The notes below the pieces were generated by a model. The model was not told the origin of the DNA. It was given only the letters and a program-made list of their open reading frames with translations, and did not search any database. A program made the translations under genes and the position numbers. From positions 77,001-141,000 of the forward strand of contig NC_089736.1 in the NCBI RefSeq assembly GCF_035083965.1: 64,000 nucleotides of DNA, read 5' to 3'. Source of the DNA: Branchiostoma lanceolatum (Eukaryota; Chordata; Leptocardii; Amphioxiformes; Branchiostomatidae). Positions 1 to 11,149 of the stretch are shown here, in pieces; within the stretch, counting starts at the first letter, position 1, and every line of letters begins with the position of its first letter.

Positions 1-190
1 TGTGAATAGCATTTAAATCCACCGAAGTTAGTATTAAAACAAGCATGCAGCTCAGCTGCTGCACATGCACTGTATTATGGTACGCATTGTACTTGAACCA
101 GATACAAATTGAACAGCTTTTAATACAGTTCATGTGACTGTATAGCAGATTGTAAAGTGATAGATAGAAAATAGCATGGTGTAAACTCAC

Positions 191-947
191 TTCTGGCAGT
201 CTCTGGGGACATGTCGCTGATGACCGCAGCTGATGAAATGCCCATTTCATTCCAGCGCTTCTCCTGGTCGAGCATCAGGGATTTCAGAGGACTAACTACT
301 ACGGTCAGATGGACCTTTCCAGGATAAAGCTTTAAAAAAAAAGAGTAAACACATGATTGCATAGTCTCTGTAATCTGTTTCCGGTATTGATGTCTTTTAC
401 ACACAAAAGGAATAAACTGCAAAAGGTCTCCATGAGTTACTGTCTTCTCTCTATTTTTTCATCTTATTCAGGCATGACAATGAAGCAAAGTTTTACGAAA
501 GTTGTAGTTTATATGTTTGCTGGATGTGTTTCTTAATTAGACAATTTATATGATTAATAGTAGTGGCATTAGTGCACATTGATAGAGTCACATAGAAGAT
601 ATTAATACAAGCCATTACTGCTAAAGGTTGATTATTATTGATTACCAGTAGCAATGTATGTGACTTTTTATTTAAGATGACTTGTTGGAGTACATTTCAG
701 TTGTAACAAACCAAAAATATTTTTGTGCACAAGGCACTTACATACAAGGCTCCAGTATTTTTTGTTATATACCACATGTAATTACCTTGTCCATCAATGT
801 TCCATACAATCCAAAACAGTCACTTTTGCCATAGCCGGTTGGTAGCAATCCAAACACATGGTGTCCTTGTGACAAAGCAGACAAAATCCTCTTCTGTTGG
901 TCCTTCAGTTGATATGGTAAGTTCAGAGAGGGCAAAATACCTTCCAT
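191..947 (-). CDS. RecQ-like DNA helicase, N-terminal exons (partial, runs off left edge)
   Basis: Two minus-strand exons are visible. Exon 1 (947 down to 786, 54 codons) starts at ATG 947-945 and contains a Walker A loop, LLPTGYGKS, preceded by a Q-motif-like stretch (KDQQKRIL). It ends at an AAG|GTAATT donor in phase 0. Exon 2 (329 down to 191) follows a T-rich acceptor and encodes VVVSPLKSLMLDQ, the motif Ia region of RecQ-type superfamily 2 helicases. It leaves in phase 1 through a GTGAGT donor. The DEAH box, the second RecA domain and any RQC domain would lie left of the window. The family identity follows from the motifs. Whether this is a cellular RecQ paralogue or one of the expanded RecQ-like genes common in invertebrate genomes cannot be told from this fragment. 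Confidence 0.72.
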
Positions 948-1405
948 GTTGCAAGGCAGGAATAGAAAGGACACTCAAATATATCTAACTGTTAAGAATG
1001 ATCAGACAAGTTCTGATAACATGATTGTGGAAAAGTACTTGACTTAGGTAAATGTATTGTCAGATTTGATACCACTCATACCATTCTTCAATCAGCCTTT
1101 AATCATTTTTCATTCAGTCTTTCAGTTATTGAATTGACTAAATAAATATAATGACACATTTGGATAAAAGAATATTTTTAATCCTTTGATAAAAATCCAT
1201 AAGTTAAGTTTGCCACTTGACTACCATTCGATGACATCATTGTGGTAACTTAAAAGTGAAATATAAACTTAAGAATTAAGATCATTGATTTATTTTCACT
1301 TATAAGATCTATAGTTGGTTTAATACTTCATTGACAAAATCAAACAACTAGATTGAAAAAAAAGTATTTTCATGATATGAAATGTGCCATATTGTCGGCA
1401 TATCC
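948..1405. other. AT-rich upstream flank of the helicase; no gene seen
   Basis: AT-rich sequence without a convincing exon or repeat. It may hold the 5' leader of the minus-strand helicase gene: a weak acceptor-like TTAACAG lies on the minus strand near 990. Confidence 0.4.
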
Positions 1406-1467
1406 GGGCCATTTAAATACTTTTAAGGTGGATATATACATCCTCCTTAAAAGTAGTTAAATGGCCC
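1406..1467. repeat. Near-perfect 23-bp inverted repeat (hairpin)
   Basis: Left arm 1406-1428 begins GGGCCATTTAA and right arm 1445-1467 is its reverse complement, 22 of 23 positions matching, around a 16-bp loop. It sits exactly where AT-rich DNA changes to a CpG-rich promoter block. It could be a very short MITE remnant or a structural element at the promoter edge. Confidence 0.8.
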
Positions 1468-1469
1468 GC

Positions 1470-1693
1470 GGTGGACTCGCGGTGCGCGAATCAGCTGCTA
1501 TGTTTATCCAAACTCGAACTGGAGGTCGGGGCGGGGTCAGACCCAGGTTCGCGCACGCGCACTGCTGTCGTGTCGTCACAGGGAAGGAAGGAAGATGGCG
1601 GCCCGGTATGGATTCAGTTGACTTGTGCCGTGTTTGGTCGCGCTGTGGCTTAACATGGGGTTTCCGGCGTCGTTTTAGTGACCGGTGTCGCAG
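1470..1693 (+). promoter_or_regulatory. CpG-rich promoter and candidate 5' UTR exon with YY1 motif
   Basis: CpG-dense block with a YY1-type element AAGATGGCGGC at 1592-1602 and a strong splice donor, CGCAG|GTAAGG, after 1693. It is best read as a non-coding first exon of a plus-strand transcript, possibly LRIF1, whose ATG exon starts right after an acceptor at 3438. A bidirectional role for the minus-strand helicase is possible. Confidence 0.55.
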
Positions 1694-1702
1694 GTAAGGG
1701 TG

Positions 1703-2281
1703 TTAGGAGTTCAGGGAGAACAAGAATCGGGCCCGGCGTGCAAGTTTGAAGGCCGGCGTCACTATACTAGAAGTCAAACTTTGCACTGCCCCACGACTAA
1801 GAAGGGATAGTATATGTAATATCAAGCAAAAACTCCCTTCGTTAGTCGCCACGGCTATGTGTTCCCCTGTACTCACCCCTGAGGACTTCGCGATTGTGTC
1901 TGTGTACAGCATGGTTATACCTGACAATAAAGTCCGCCCGGGCTCTGAAAGCGTGCACAGAACACAGAACACGGACTTGCCACTAATTTGTGGAAAAGGA
2001 TCGCTTCTACCCGTACAGGTGGAGATGTGTAACGTTACATACGTGTCCGACAAGTGTAGCGCTGCGCTGTATGTTCGCTGGGACACGTCGGGTCGTACGG
2101 AATGATTCTCCGCTAACATGAACCTTCTGATGGAACAAAACCTCACGCAAATCCGACCCAAGTCTTTATCTCTCACGCAGAACTATGGACAGATCCGATC
2201 CGCAGCGCCCAGTGCCTCGCCGCTATGATATATAAATATGTACGCCTGCACAGAAAAATGGCACGTCCCAAACAGGCGCAG
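1703..2281. other. Unassigned stretch between promoter blocks
   Basis: Both strands carry moderate open frames here (plus 1746-2105, minus 1703-2176), but neither resembles a known family and neither has supporting splice sites. It is most likely the intron or leader between alternative first exons. Confidence 0.35.
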
Positions 2282-2345
2282 CCGGAAGTATCCTAGTCAC
2301 GTGACTCGCGCGTTTGGCGCCTCCTGATTGGTGGGTTTCGGTTGA
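2282..2345. promoter_or_regulatory. Promoter module: ETS, E-box, E2F and CCAAT sites
   Basis: Within 64 bp there are an ETS site CCGGAAGT (2282-2289), a palindromic E-box GTCACGTGAC (2296-2305), an E2F-like TTTGGCGC (2313-2320) and an inverted CCAAT box GATTGG (2326-2331). This combination is typical of housekeeping or cell-cycle promoters. Direction of transcription is not decided by the sequence. Confidence 0.6.
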
Positions 2346-2819
2346 CCTTTGCGCGTTATGATTTGCTTCCGGTTCGATCACGTTCGCATCGACATGTAGC
2401 ATGGCGGGATGCCTGCCGATATTTAGCGATATTTACATGAAATATCGTCCATAACAACACGAAAATTGACACGGAGTGCAATGGTTGAATCTTTGTTGGT
2501 TTATTTCGCGCGTGTTGACCTCGTTTTTCGGGGTCAAACTGGGCAATTTCCGCACATCTCCTGCCGTGCATGTATCATTACACGTCATGCGCAAAGCTTT
2601 CTGCGCAGCTGCAAACATGCCTATTAGTAGGGAGAATTAGTCTATTCATCAGGCTGTGTATCCACGGCGTCCATTATTGTAATGGCAGTCTGGGGTTTCC
2701 TTATGAAATTTGTCTAACGCTGCTTGTGTACATAACTTATTCAGAAGTTCCCGCAGGTCGAAAGGGTTCTGAACACGCGCGGATCTTTGTAACCTGGTAA
2801 TTCCGCCAAGTTTGAAGTT

Positions 2820-2929
2820 AAGCGCAGCCTTCGCAAACTCCGGGACTCAACGCTGCGCGGACAGGTCGACTGGGGTCACCGACGAGTCGTGCGGATAGCC
2901 TCGGCCCGGCCACAGGAGCGCGGGCTAAG
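2820..2929 (+). other. Candidate alternative 5' UTR exon end
   Basis: A CpG-rich stretch ends in the donor CTAAG|GTAAGG after 2929, about 600 bp below the E2F/CCAAT module. It would be an alternative non-coding exon feeding the acceptor at 3437-3438. Inference only. Confidence 0.35.
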
Positions 2930-3389
2930 GTAAGGGACCACGAGCCTGAGGTCTGGGGAAGGAAACACTTGTTGTCGTCAATGGGGTTAAATCTCCATTT
3001 CACCCCATTGTTGTTGATAACACTTTACAGGTCTTTACACTATTGGAAACGCCTGCTGTTGTTTATAATGTGACAGTCAGGAGTCAGCTGTAGAAGAACC
3101 GGATAAGGGGTGAATGAGTGAATTATATGATGTCCTTGCTACTACCAAACCGAAGACTCGACTCTTTTTCACAACACTTTTAACTTTGTAACTTGTCAGT
3201 TTGGGGATTTAGTCCCCACTATCACCTTTTCTTTCCTTACTATCTGCATGCCTGTTTTTAGTTTGAAGGGGGGGGGGGGTGAGGCCCTAGAACAGCCAAG
3301 TTTCTCTCTGTGTGTTAGTGTCTGTCTTAGTCGTAGTGCACAAAAACACTTTCTCAAAGTTCCTGCTCCGACGGTCTCAACCCACTAAT

Positions 3390-3448
3390 TTCGGCCGCCA
3401 TTTTGATATAGTCACGTGGTGTTTGTTGGCTCTCACAGGATGACGTCA
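3390..3448 (+). promoter_or_regulatory. YY1 and CRE motifs at the start of LRIF1 exon 1
   Basis: An inverted YY1 element (GCCGCCATTTTG) lies at 3394-3405, an E-box CACGTG just after it, and a full CRE, TGACGTCA, at 3441-3448 overlaps the proposed start codon. This may be a third start site, or part of an exon entered from the acceptor CTCTCACAG ending at 3438. Confidence 0.5.
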
Positions 3449-6400
3449 AACGGTATACACGCCGACGTGGTGAGGTCAGACACTGTTACGTCAGGCGACG
3501 TGACGTCTGCAACTCCTGGTCACGTGACCACCACAACTACAACCTCGGCTCACGTGACCACCACAACTACAACCTCGGCTCACGTGACCATCACATGTAC
3601 AACCTCGGCCTTGCAAACCAGCGTTGCTGCAACCTCGGCCCACTTGACCAGCGTTGCTGTAACCTCGGCCGTGCAGACCACTACAGCTGCAACCTCGGCC
3701 GTGCAGCACAACGTCACTACAACCTCGGCCGTGCAGCACAACGTCACTACAACCTCGGCCGAACAGACCAGCGTTACTGCAACCTCGGGCGTGACCAGCG
3801 CTGCTGAAACCTCGGCAGTGACCAGCGTTGCTGCGACCTCGGCCGAACAGACCAGCGTCGCTGCAACCACGGCCGAACAGTCCAGCGTCGCTGCAACCTC
3901 GACCGAACAGTCCAGCGTTGCTGAGACCTCGGCCAAACAGACCGGCGTAGCTGAAACCTCGGCCAAACAAACCGGCGTAGCTGAAGCCTCGGCCAAACAG
4001 ACCAGCGTAGCTGAAACCTCGGCCAAACAGACCAGCGTAGCTGAAACCTCGGCCAAACAGACCGGCGTAGCTGAAACCTCGGCCAAACAGACCGGCGTTG
4101 CTGCGACCTCGGCCAAACAGACCAGCGTCGCTGCGACCTCGGCTGAGGAGACCAGCGTTGCTGTAACCTCGGCCAAACAGACCGGCGTAGCTGCGACCTC
4201 GGCCAAACAGACCGGCGTTGCTGCGACCTCGGCCAAACAGACCGGCGTAGCTGAAGCCTCGGCCAAACAGACCGGCGTAGCTGAAGCCTCGGCCAAACAG
4301 ACCGGCGTAGCTGAAACCTCGGCCAAACAGACCGGCGTAGCTGAAACCTCGGCCAAACAGACCAGCGTAGCTGCGACCTCGGCCAAACAGACCAGCGTTG
4401 CTGTAACCTCGGCCAAACAGACCGGCGTAGCTGCGACCTCGGCGGTGAAGACCAGCGTTGTGACCAGGTAAGGCCGATTCTCGGGTACAAGTAATTTGGG
4501 CCCTGTCTTTAATCTTCAAGCCGATATCAGGATACCTGCCTACACCTGGGCTCACGGAGTGATAGTATAATGCCGGTCCCTTTAGTGAATAACCCACTGG
4601 CACAGATATTAGGGTTTCGTCATGAAACGTATCCGTGTATTGTTTACGATTTTAGTAAAATACAATGTATTCCTGAATGGCTATCATGATCTCACCCATT
4701 GTTTAAAGCCATCCCGCTTGAAATGTAATACACTGTACTAGTAAATATGTAGTTTTCCGAAATGACAACATGAATAACTAGAGTTCCACGACCTCATACC
4801 TGCGCCAAGTGATTTTAACCTTTATGACTGACGTATTAGGAGTGTTTCTCATCAATTATAAATCATACCAGTTGATTGTCTTAAAATATAACATGTCCAA
4901 TTTGTCTTGAAATGTATTAAATGAAAATGAAATACAAGAATACTAGCGTTGTAGATATGAATATATACAAAAGCAAGCAACATTTACTAATGAAAGAATG
5001 AAATCGACATTATTATAAAGCATCCAAAATAATAGTCCAAATACACCCGAAGCTCCCACATAGAGAAACAAATATGAGTCTTGAAATCTATGAAATGAAA
5101 TTAAAAATGTCGATCATATCTGCAGCCCGTTGTTTGTGTTCGATGTGAGGTAAAATCTAAGACAGATTTGTAAACTCTTGGCGCCCAAAGCTTCCGTGGC
5201 TTTGCTGGATGTGGAGTTCCAACCGGTTTATTTCCATATCTTTGATCAAAAATATTAATTAAGAATTAAAGTTGGCTCCCCAAGAAATACTACAAATTCT
5301 ACCGGCTACAAACGCTCAACATCCGATGCGATGCGTTTTGCTTGTACCAGTTGCTCTCATTATGCCATCCAAAATGAGGTGCATTATCGCAGACTGTCAT
5401 TTGAGTTTGACATTCTGGTTTCACGTCGATATTCAGCTCTACATTACCCTTATATATTGCACCGAAAGGCGCGATGAATCAATCTGTTTGTATTTGTATC
5501 ACGTAGCTCTCAGAAAAATGTGTCCATGTTTTTGTTAAGATCGTTATGTGACATCGATATTTTAATTGCTGTGTAGCTGGCGGCCGTGTGATAGTTGGTG
5601 TATTCAAATGCCATTTCAGTAATGTAAGCTTTTAGTTTCACGTCAATCTCCAACTCTTCACGGCCAACAAACGGCCCCTCACAAACCACACCCACCCTTC
5701 GATTTGTAGCTCTGAGAGAAAATGAAGAAAGGTTTGTTAAGATCTCAGTTGCTTCATATAACATCATTATCTTAATAACTGTCCGTCCGGCGTCCGCATC
5801 AATGTTGGGTGTATCTAAATGTCAGCACTCATGGAAAGACAATTTCGTAAACATGCCATTGAATGAAAGTTTCTCTGAGCCGAAATATTGAAATCTAACA
5901 ACAATGTCTCTGATGATGTCATCGTCAATGGAGGGAAGCGTGTTGTTATTAGTGTTGGTGACGAAATAGAATTGAGAAACCCAAAAACACGGAGGTAAAT
6001 TAATAACGCGAAAGTGCGCGTCAGAAAAAGTGACGAATGGGTTTCAATGGTCCAGGTTTGAGTTCACTTCGCTCGTAATCTGCTTGTTGAACAGGTGTTC
6101 GAGGGAACGTTGATTCTTGGCTCAAACCTTTCTTCCGTCTTGGAAGTTACGTTTGTCTTGAAGACAAAAGACAAAAATTTTGAATAAAGTTTAAAGTTGG
6201 CCCCGCAAGCTCCGACAGAAACGCTTACTTGCTAACTTACGCTTACTCCTACTACTGTGCAGCGGGACTGCCCAACTCTCCAGACCGCCCGCTGCTAAAG
6301 GGACCGCCAGTCCACCCCCTAATGGGACCGCCCAACTATCCAGCGGGACCGCTGCTAGCGGGACTGTCCATCTGCCCAGCCCAGCCGCTGCTAACGGGAC

Positions 6401-8805
6401 CGCCCAGCTATCCAGCCAGCCCGGCGATAACGGCGGGACCCACCAGTTGTCCAGCGGGACCGCCCCGCTATCCAGCCCGGCCGCTGCTAACGGGGCGCCC
6501 GGCGGGACCCACCAGCTGTACCAGGTGGTGCCGGTGGTGCAGAACGGCGTGCCGTGCCGCCTGCTCGTGCCGCTCAACATGGTGCCGCCCCAGCCGCCCG
6601 TGGGCAAGGCGGTGAGTAACGCCTACTGTTGTATATCCTGGTCCGTTATTGTTAACTTGTTTGTTTTTGATTACGGTTTATCACTGTTGTTTGCCCAGGT
6701 GCAGCCGACAGCTACCCGTTATAGTTTACTTATTTGTTGTTGTTGTTGTTTACGGTGTATCACTGTTGTTTATCCAGGTGCAGCCGACAGGTGACCAGCC
6801 GCGCACCGCGGGACCGTCGGCTCAGCTGCCGGCCGGCAGCAGTAAGTTCCTCCTGCAGCAGGTGAAGGTGGCGCAGGCGGGGCCGGCGGCGGCCTCGGGA
6901 ACCTCGGCGGTGGTGCACGTGCTCAGTCCCGCCGGCTCCGCTGCAGCGGCCGGTGGAACCAGACCGGGGAAGGACGGGAAATTCGGGTCGGGAACAGTCA
7001 TCAGTAGTGCCGTTAGCGGCGCGGTGGGGCCCGGCGGAGTCATCATCAGCCCGGCCGGCCCGAGTGCGACCAGCACCGTGCAGAAGGTGATCGCGGTGCC
7101 GCCGACCATCGCCCCGAGCAGTAAGGTGGTTTTGCCGCCGGCCGCGCCCGTGGCGACCCCGGGGAAGGGCACCGTTATCCAGGTCCCCGCGTCGTCAGTG
7201 GCGGGTCCCTCCGCTGTCTACAACATCATCAAAGTCACCCCTCCTCCCCCGGGCGGAACATTAACGATCGGTCCCAACACGCGGCTGGTTGTGGTGTCCG
7301 GGCCGTCCACGGGCGTGACGCAGAGCCTGGGCCCTCGGACCAGCGCGGCCCTCGGCAGCGTGGCTGTGGTGACGCCCACCGTGAAACCTGCGCCCTCGGC
7401 CAAGCCCTCCATCCTGAAGACGCCGGTGTCTGCTGTGCCTGTCGGGAGGCCCATCATTGCAACGTCGGCGGGACAGCACAAAATCGTGATCGTCCCGCAA
7501 CCCACAACAGTCTCGGCCCAAACAGCAGCTAGAATCGTCCCGCAAACCATAACAGTCCCGGCCCAAACAACTGCCAGAGTCGTCCCGCAGACCAGCACAG
7601 TCCCGGCCATGGTTGTTCCCAACAAGCCCCCGGCCGCACCCAAACAGGTGTCCATGGTGCAGCAGAACGAGAACGTAGTTCTGATTAACGGGCAGCCCTA
7701 CAAGCTGGTCCCGTGCCCCACCACCACGCACATCCCCGTGGACGCGCTCAAGTCCACCGCCGCGACCGCCACGGTCTCCTCCGCGGTGGTGCAGACGGCT
7801 GCTCCCGCCAAGGTAACTATCAGCTCGCCCGGCGTCCAGGCCGCCACGGTTCCGGTCAGTTCGGCGTGCGTCCAGGCGGCGGCTCCCTCCACAGTAACGG
7901 ACAGTTCGATTCCCGTCACACGGACTCACATGACCACACCTAACAGACACAGCTCTGATGGGGGCGTGACGTCAGCCTCTGGGGGTGTGACGTCAGCCTC
8001 TGGAAGTTTGAGGACTGGAGAGACGTCCGGCTCGGAGACGGAGTCTGCGTCCGAAGCTTCTCCCGTGTCCAAGGAACGGGAGAGTAGCGAAGGGGCGGTT
8101 CTGAAGATTGACAGTGTTTACAGTCTGAAAGGTGCCTCCAAAGCCCCGGGAACTCCCCCTTGTACACCGTCGCTGAGCGCACAGACCATCTCTCGGGACA
8201 GCAGCGCATCCAACACCCTCAAAAACATCGCCACCATCCACTCTGCTGTCGTCAACACGCCCAAGAAGTACATCGTTGTTTACCCCAACAAACCGGCCGT
8301 GCCCCCCTCCCCACCGCGCGCCGTGAAACAGACTCCCGTTGCCCAGACGGTAAGTAAACTGTCGGAACCCGTGGAAACCAAACCGGGGACACCTCCCGCC
8401 TCCCCCGCCAAAGTTCCTGCAAGCAAAACGCCTCCTCGGCCGCCTACTCCTAAATCCGCCGACAGACGGCCCGCCCCTAAACCCGCGGACAGACAGCCCA
8501 GCCCCAAGTCCGTAACGGAGATGTACCACAGCTACGCGAAGGCCGAGTCGGTCGAGCCCCCCGCCCCCCAGGTGAAGCGCTCCGTCACGGCGCTGATGGT
8601 GCGCACCACGCCCCTGGGGAAGTCCACCGTGTCCATGGGGCAGGACGACGCCAACCCACCCGCCCTGCCGCCCAGCAAGATCTTCCGCCTGGAGCCGCCG
8701 CGACCCAACGAGACGATCCAGGACGAGCGCGTGCGCAGACTTAAGGAGATTCTCCGGGAGCGCGAGGCGGCCGTGGAGCAGCTCCGGAAGAGGAAGAAGA
8801 CGTGA
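3440..8805 (+). CDS. LRIF1: LRIF1-like nuclear protein (ligand-dependent nuclear receptor-interacting factor 1)
   Basis: Proposed exons are 3440-4467, 6263-6611 and 6778-8805, about 1134 residues, with phases 2 and 0 agreeing at both joins. Three LRIF1 landmarks are seen. The first is an N-terminal LYQVVPVVQNGVPCRLLVPL segment in exon 2, like the vertebrate YQVVQ block. The second is a central NENVVLINGQPYKLV block, like NALVMFNGKVYLL. The third is the C-terminal coiled coil around DERVRRLKEILREREAAVEQ, ending in a basic RKRKKT. Between these the protein is a Ser/Thr/Pro/Val-rich disordered linker. Vertebrate LRIF1 binds HP1 and SMCHD1 at heterochromatin through its C-terminal half; the same role is inferred. 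Exon 1 is joined on phase alone: AG|C gives Ser, and the repeat-rich N-terminus is otherwise unlike LRIF1. Exons 2-3 are the secure part. The protein is longer than the vertebrate form because of repeats in exons 1 and 2. Confidence 0.75.
3521..4455. repeat. 30-bp coding minisatellite (10-residue repeat) in LRIF1 exon 1
   Basis: About 30 units of a 30-bp repeat encode a 10-residue unit of the type TSAKQTGVAE. The early units are TTTTSAHVTT-like and diverged; the later ones are nearly identical. Because 30 is a multiple of three, several other frames also stay open, including a long minus-strand frame. Confidence 0.9.
4468..6262 (+). other. LRIF1 intron 1; no other gene seen
   Basis: Bounded by the donor AG|GTAAGG at 4468 and a pyrimidine-rich acceptor ending TGTGCAG at 6262. 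Inside is AT-rich sequence without recognisable exons; short open frames (5272-5538 plus, 5510-5767 minus) have no support. Confidence 0.5.
6263..6500 (+). repeat. Degenerate coding repeat in LRIF1 exon 2
   Basis: Repeats of a unit translating as roughly PAAANGTAQLSSG occur about five times before the conserved YQVV block. Third positions are GC-rich and the frame is intact. Confidence 0.7.
6640..6790 (+). repeat. 79-bp duplication spanning the LRIF1 intron 2 acceptor
   Basis: The pyrimidine tract, the acceptor and the first exon bases (CAG|GTGCAGCCGACAG) occur twice, with exon-like starts at 6699 and 6778. The second is used in the model. The first would shift the frame and reach an early stop. 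Confidence 0.85.
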
Positions 8806-10112
8806 GGAGGCGGGGGGGGGTGTACGAGGGCGTGCGCAGACTTAAGGAGACTCTCCGGGAGCGCGAGGCGGCCGTGGAGCAGCTCCGGAAGAGGAAGAAG
8901 ACGTGAGGAGGCGGGGAGGGGGGGGGGGGGTACGAGCGCGTGCGCAGACTGAAGGAGATTCTCCGGGAGCGCGAGGCGGCCGTGGAGCAGCTCCGGAAGA
9001 GGAAGAAGACGTGAGGAGGCGGGGGGGGGTGTACGAGCGCGTGCGCAGACTTAAGGAGATTCTCCGGGAGCGCGAGGCGGCCGTGGAGCAGCTCCGGAAG
9101 AGGAAGAAGACGTGAGGAGGCGGGGAGGGGGGGGGGGGGGGGGTACGAGCGCGTGCGCAGACTTAAGGAGACTCTCCGGGAGCGCGAGGCGGCCGTGGAG
9201 CAGCTCCGGAAGAGGAAGAAGACGTGAGGAGGCGGGGGGGGGGTGTACGAGGGCGTGCGCAGACTTAAGGAGACTCTCCGGGAGCGCGAGGCGGCCGTGG
9301 AGCAGCTCCGGAAGAGGAAGAAGACGTGAGGAGGCGGGGAGGGGGGGGGGGGGGGTACGAGCGCGTGCGCAGACTGAAGGAGATTCTCCGGGAGCGCGAG
9401 GCGGCCGTGGAGCAGCTCCGGAAGAGGAAGAAGACGTGAGGAGGCGGGGGGGGGTGTACGAGCGCGTGCGCAGACTTAAGGAGATTCTCCGGGAGCGCGA
9501 GGCGGCCGTGGAGCAGCTCCGGAAGAGGAAGAAGACGTGAGGAGGCGGGGAGGGGGGGGGGGGGTACGAGCGCGTGCGCAGACTTAAGGAGACTCTCCGG
9601 GAGCGCGAGGCGGCCGTGGAGCAGCTCCGGAAGAGGAAGAAGACGTGAGGAGGCGGGGGGGGGTGTACGAGGGCGTGCGCAGACTTAAGGAGACTCTCCG
9701 GGAGCGCGAGGCGGCCGTGGAGCAGCTCCGGAAGAGGAAGAAGACGTGAGGAGGCGGGGAGGGGGGGGGGGGGGGTACGAGCGCGTGCGCAGACTGAAGG
9801 AGATTCTCCGGGAGCGCGAGGCGGCCGTGGAGCAGCTCCGGAAGAGGAAGAAGACGTGAGGAGGCGGGGGGGGGGGTGTACGAGGGCGTGCGCAGACTTA
9901 AGGAGACTCTCCGGGAGCGCGAGGCGGCCGTGGAGCAGCTCCGGAAGAGGAAGAAGACGTGAGGAGGCGGGGGGGGGGGTGTACGAGGGCGTGCGCAGAC
10001 TTAAGGAGACTCTCCGGGAGCGCGAGGCGGCCGTGGAGCAGCTCCGGAAGAGGAAGAAGACGTGAGGAGGTGGGAAGGGGGCGGGGGGGGGGGCGGGTGT
10101 ACGAGCGCGTCC
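8723..10112 (+). repeat. Tandem array of the LRIF1 terminal coiled-coil segment (about 13 units)
   Basis: Units start near 8723, 8824, 8931, 9032, 9144, 9246, 9356, 9457, 9565, 9666, 9776, 9879 and 9982, with a partial unit at 10100. Each has about 75 bp of LRIF1 C-terminal coding sequence with its TGA stop, then a G-run spacer of 8-20 G. Unit types recur with a higher-order period of about 420 bp (8824, 9246, 9666). The first unit is the real exon end; the rest lie after the stop codon and would be 3' UTR or flank. Confidence 0.92.
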
Positions 10113-10117
10113 GGGGT

Positions 10118-10375
10118 TAAAGCCCTATCTCACTGGGCCCGCGGCACGTTGGCGGCGTTGATGCGTCCTTAACTGGATTTGTGTTACCCTTGACTTTATA
10201 ATGGGAAAGCAGAAAAGCGTGTAAGAATATGACTAAAAAGACAACAACAAATCACACAAGGCGTAAAAAGATTCGTTTTTATCGATGGAATTCGTCGAGC
10301 GCGCTGTCAAATCGCTCGGTCGCAGCTCGGTCGCCAACGTTCCGCGGGTCCAGTGAGATATGGGAGCTTTACTAA
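10118..10375. mobile_element. MITE with about 36-bp terminal inverted repeats
   Basis: The left end (TAAAGCCCTATCTCACTGGG) and right end are inverted copies through the CGCGGCACGTTGGCG-type segment, about 36 bp with few mismatches, around a 190-bp core with no open frame. A second, diverged half copy is at 50268-50350 (GGCCCTGTCTCACTGCAGCC). Confidence 0.8.
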
Positions 10376-10935
10376 AGAACGCCTAGCACTGACGTCCATG
10401 CATCAGTGATTAGGGATTATGAATGTACACATTATATATTTCCTTTCCCATTGGGGTGGAGTGGGGGGCATGGACAGAGCAGGTTGATTTGAAGCTCAGC
10501 TTTGCACTTGACTAATTTGTGTTGTTTTACCGTACTTACCGTAATTCCGTTTGGAGTCCAAGAACAGCGGAAGTAACAGGTACTGTATAAGTGTATACGG
10601 AAGCGTGCTAATCTGGATGGTGTTCGAATTTCGTGAATTAAGATTTTTTGTTGTGCAGCTGTAGGTTTGCACTGCACACGTTTTCTGTTATAGAGATCTT
10701 CAGTTTTAGAAATTTTCAGTTTTATTTATGTTCAGTTTAAGAGATGTCAATTTTAGTTTTCGTTCAATGAAGCCGTGGACGATCATTTTTGGAAGGGTCC
10801 ATTCTGGTGTTTAGGAGCCGCAGGTTGATTTTATGATATGCGTGCTGACGTCATGACTGCTGGGGTATTTTGCTGACGCTGCACATTACTGAACCTGCCA
10901 AAGAAGATGGCCGAATAATCGTGTCATATTCTTCA
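10376..10935. other. Intergenic, no gene seen
   Basis: Sequence below the LRIF1 array with no exon-like open frame or clear repeat. It could carry the distal 3' end of LRIF1. Confidence 0.4.
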
Positions 10936-10940
10936 AATTC

Positions 10941-10945
10941 TGTAA

Positions 10946-10990
<45 letters not shown>
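10941..10990. repeat. (TATATG)n microsatellite
   Basis: About eight consecutive hexamers TATATG/GTATAT. Confidence 0.9.
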
Positions 10991-10991
<1 letters not shown>

Positions 10992-11149
10992 AAACATGGG
11001 TAGAGACTGGCAAGGGTGGGATGCAGACATGTTGAAATGTCATCCCTCAAAAGCCCCCGACGAAAAGGTCATTAAATCATTGTTGAAGACACCGCCTGGG
11101 CTTGTTTGTGTATCAGTTGTTTCAGGACTTTGATATCCCCCTACGCAGA

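Noticed and set aside
3491..4603. 370-codon minus-strand frame with AGLFGRG-type repeats
   Set aside because: It is the antisense shadow of the 30-bp coding minisatellite. The plus frame has a fitting donor and phase.
7261..7950. 229-codon minus-strand frame inside LRIF1
   Set aside because: GC-rich antisense frame opposite a conserved coding exon.
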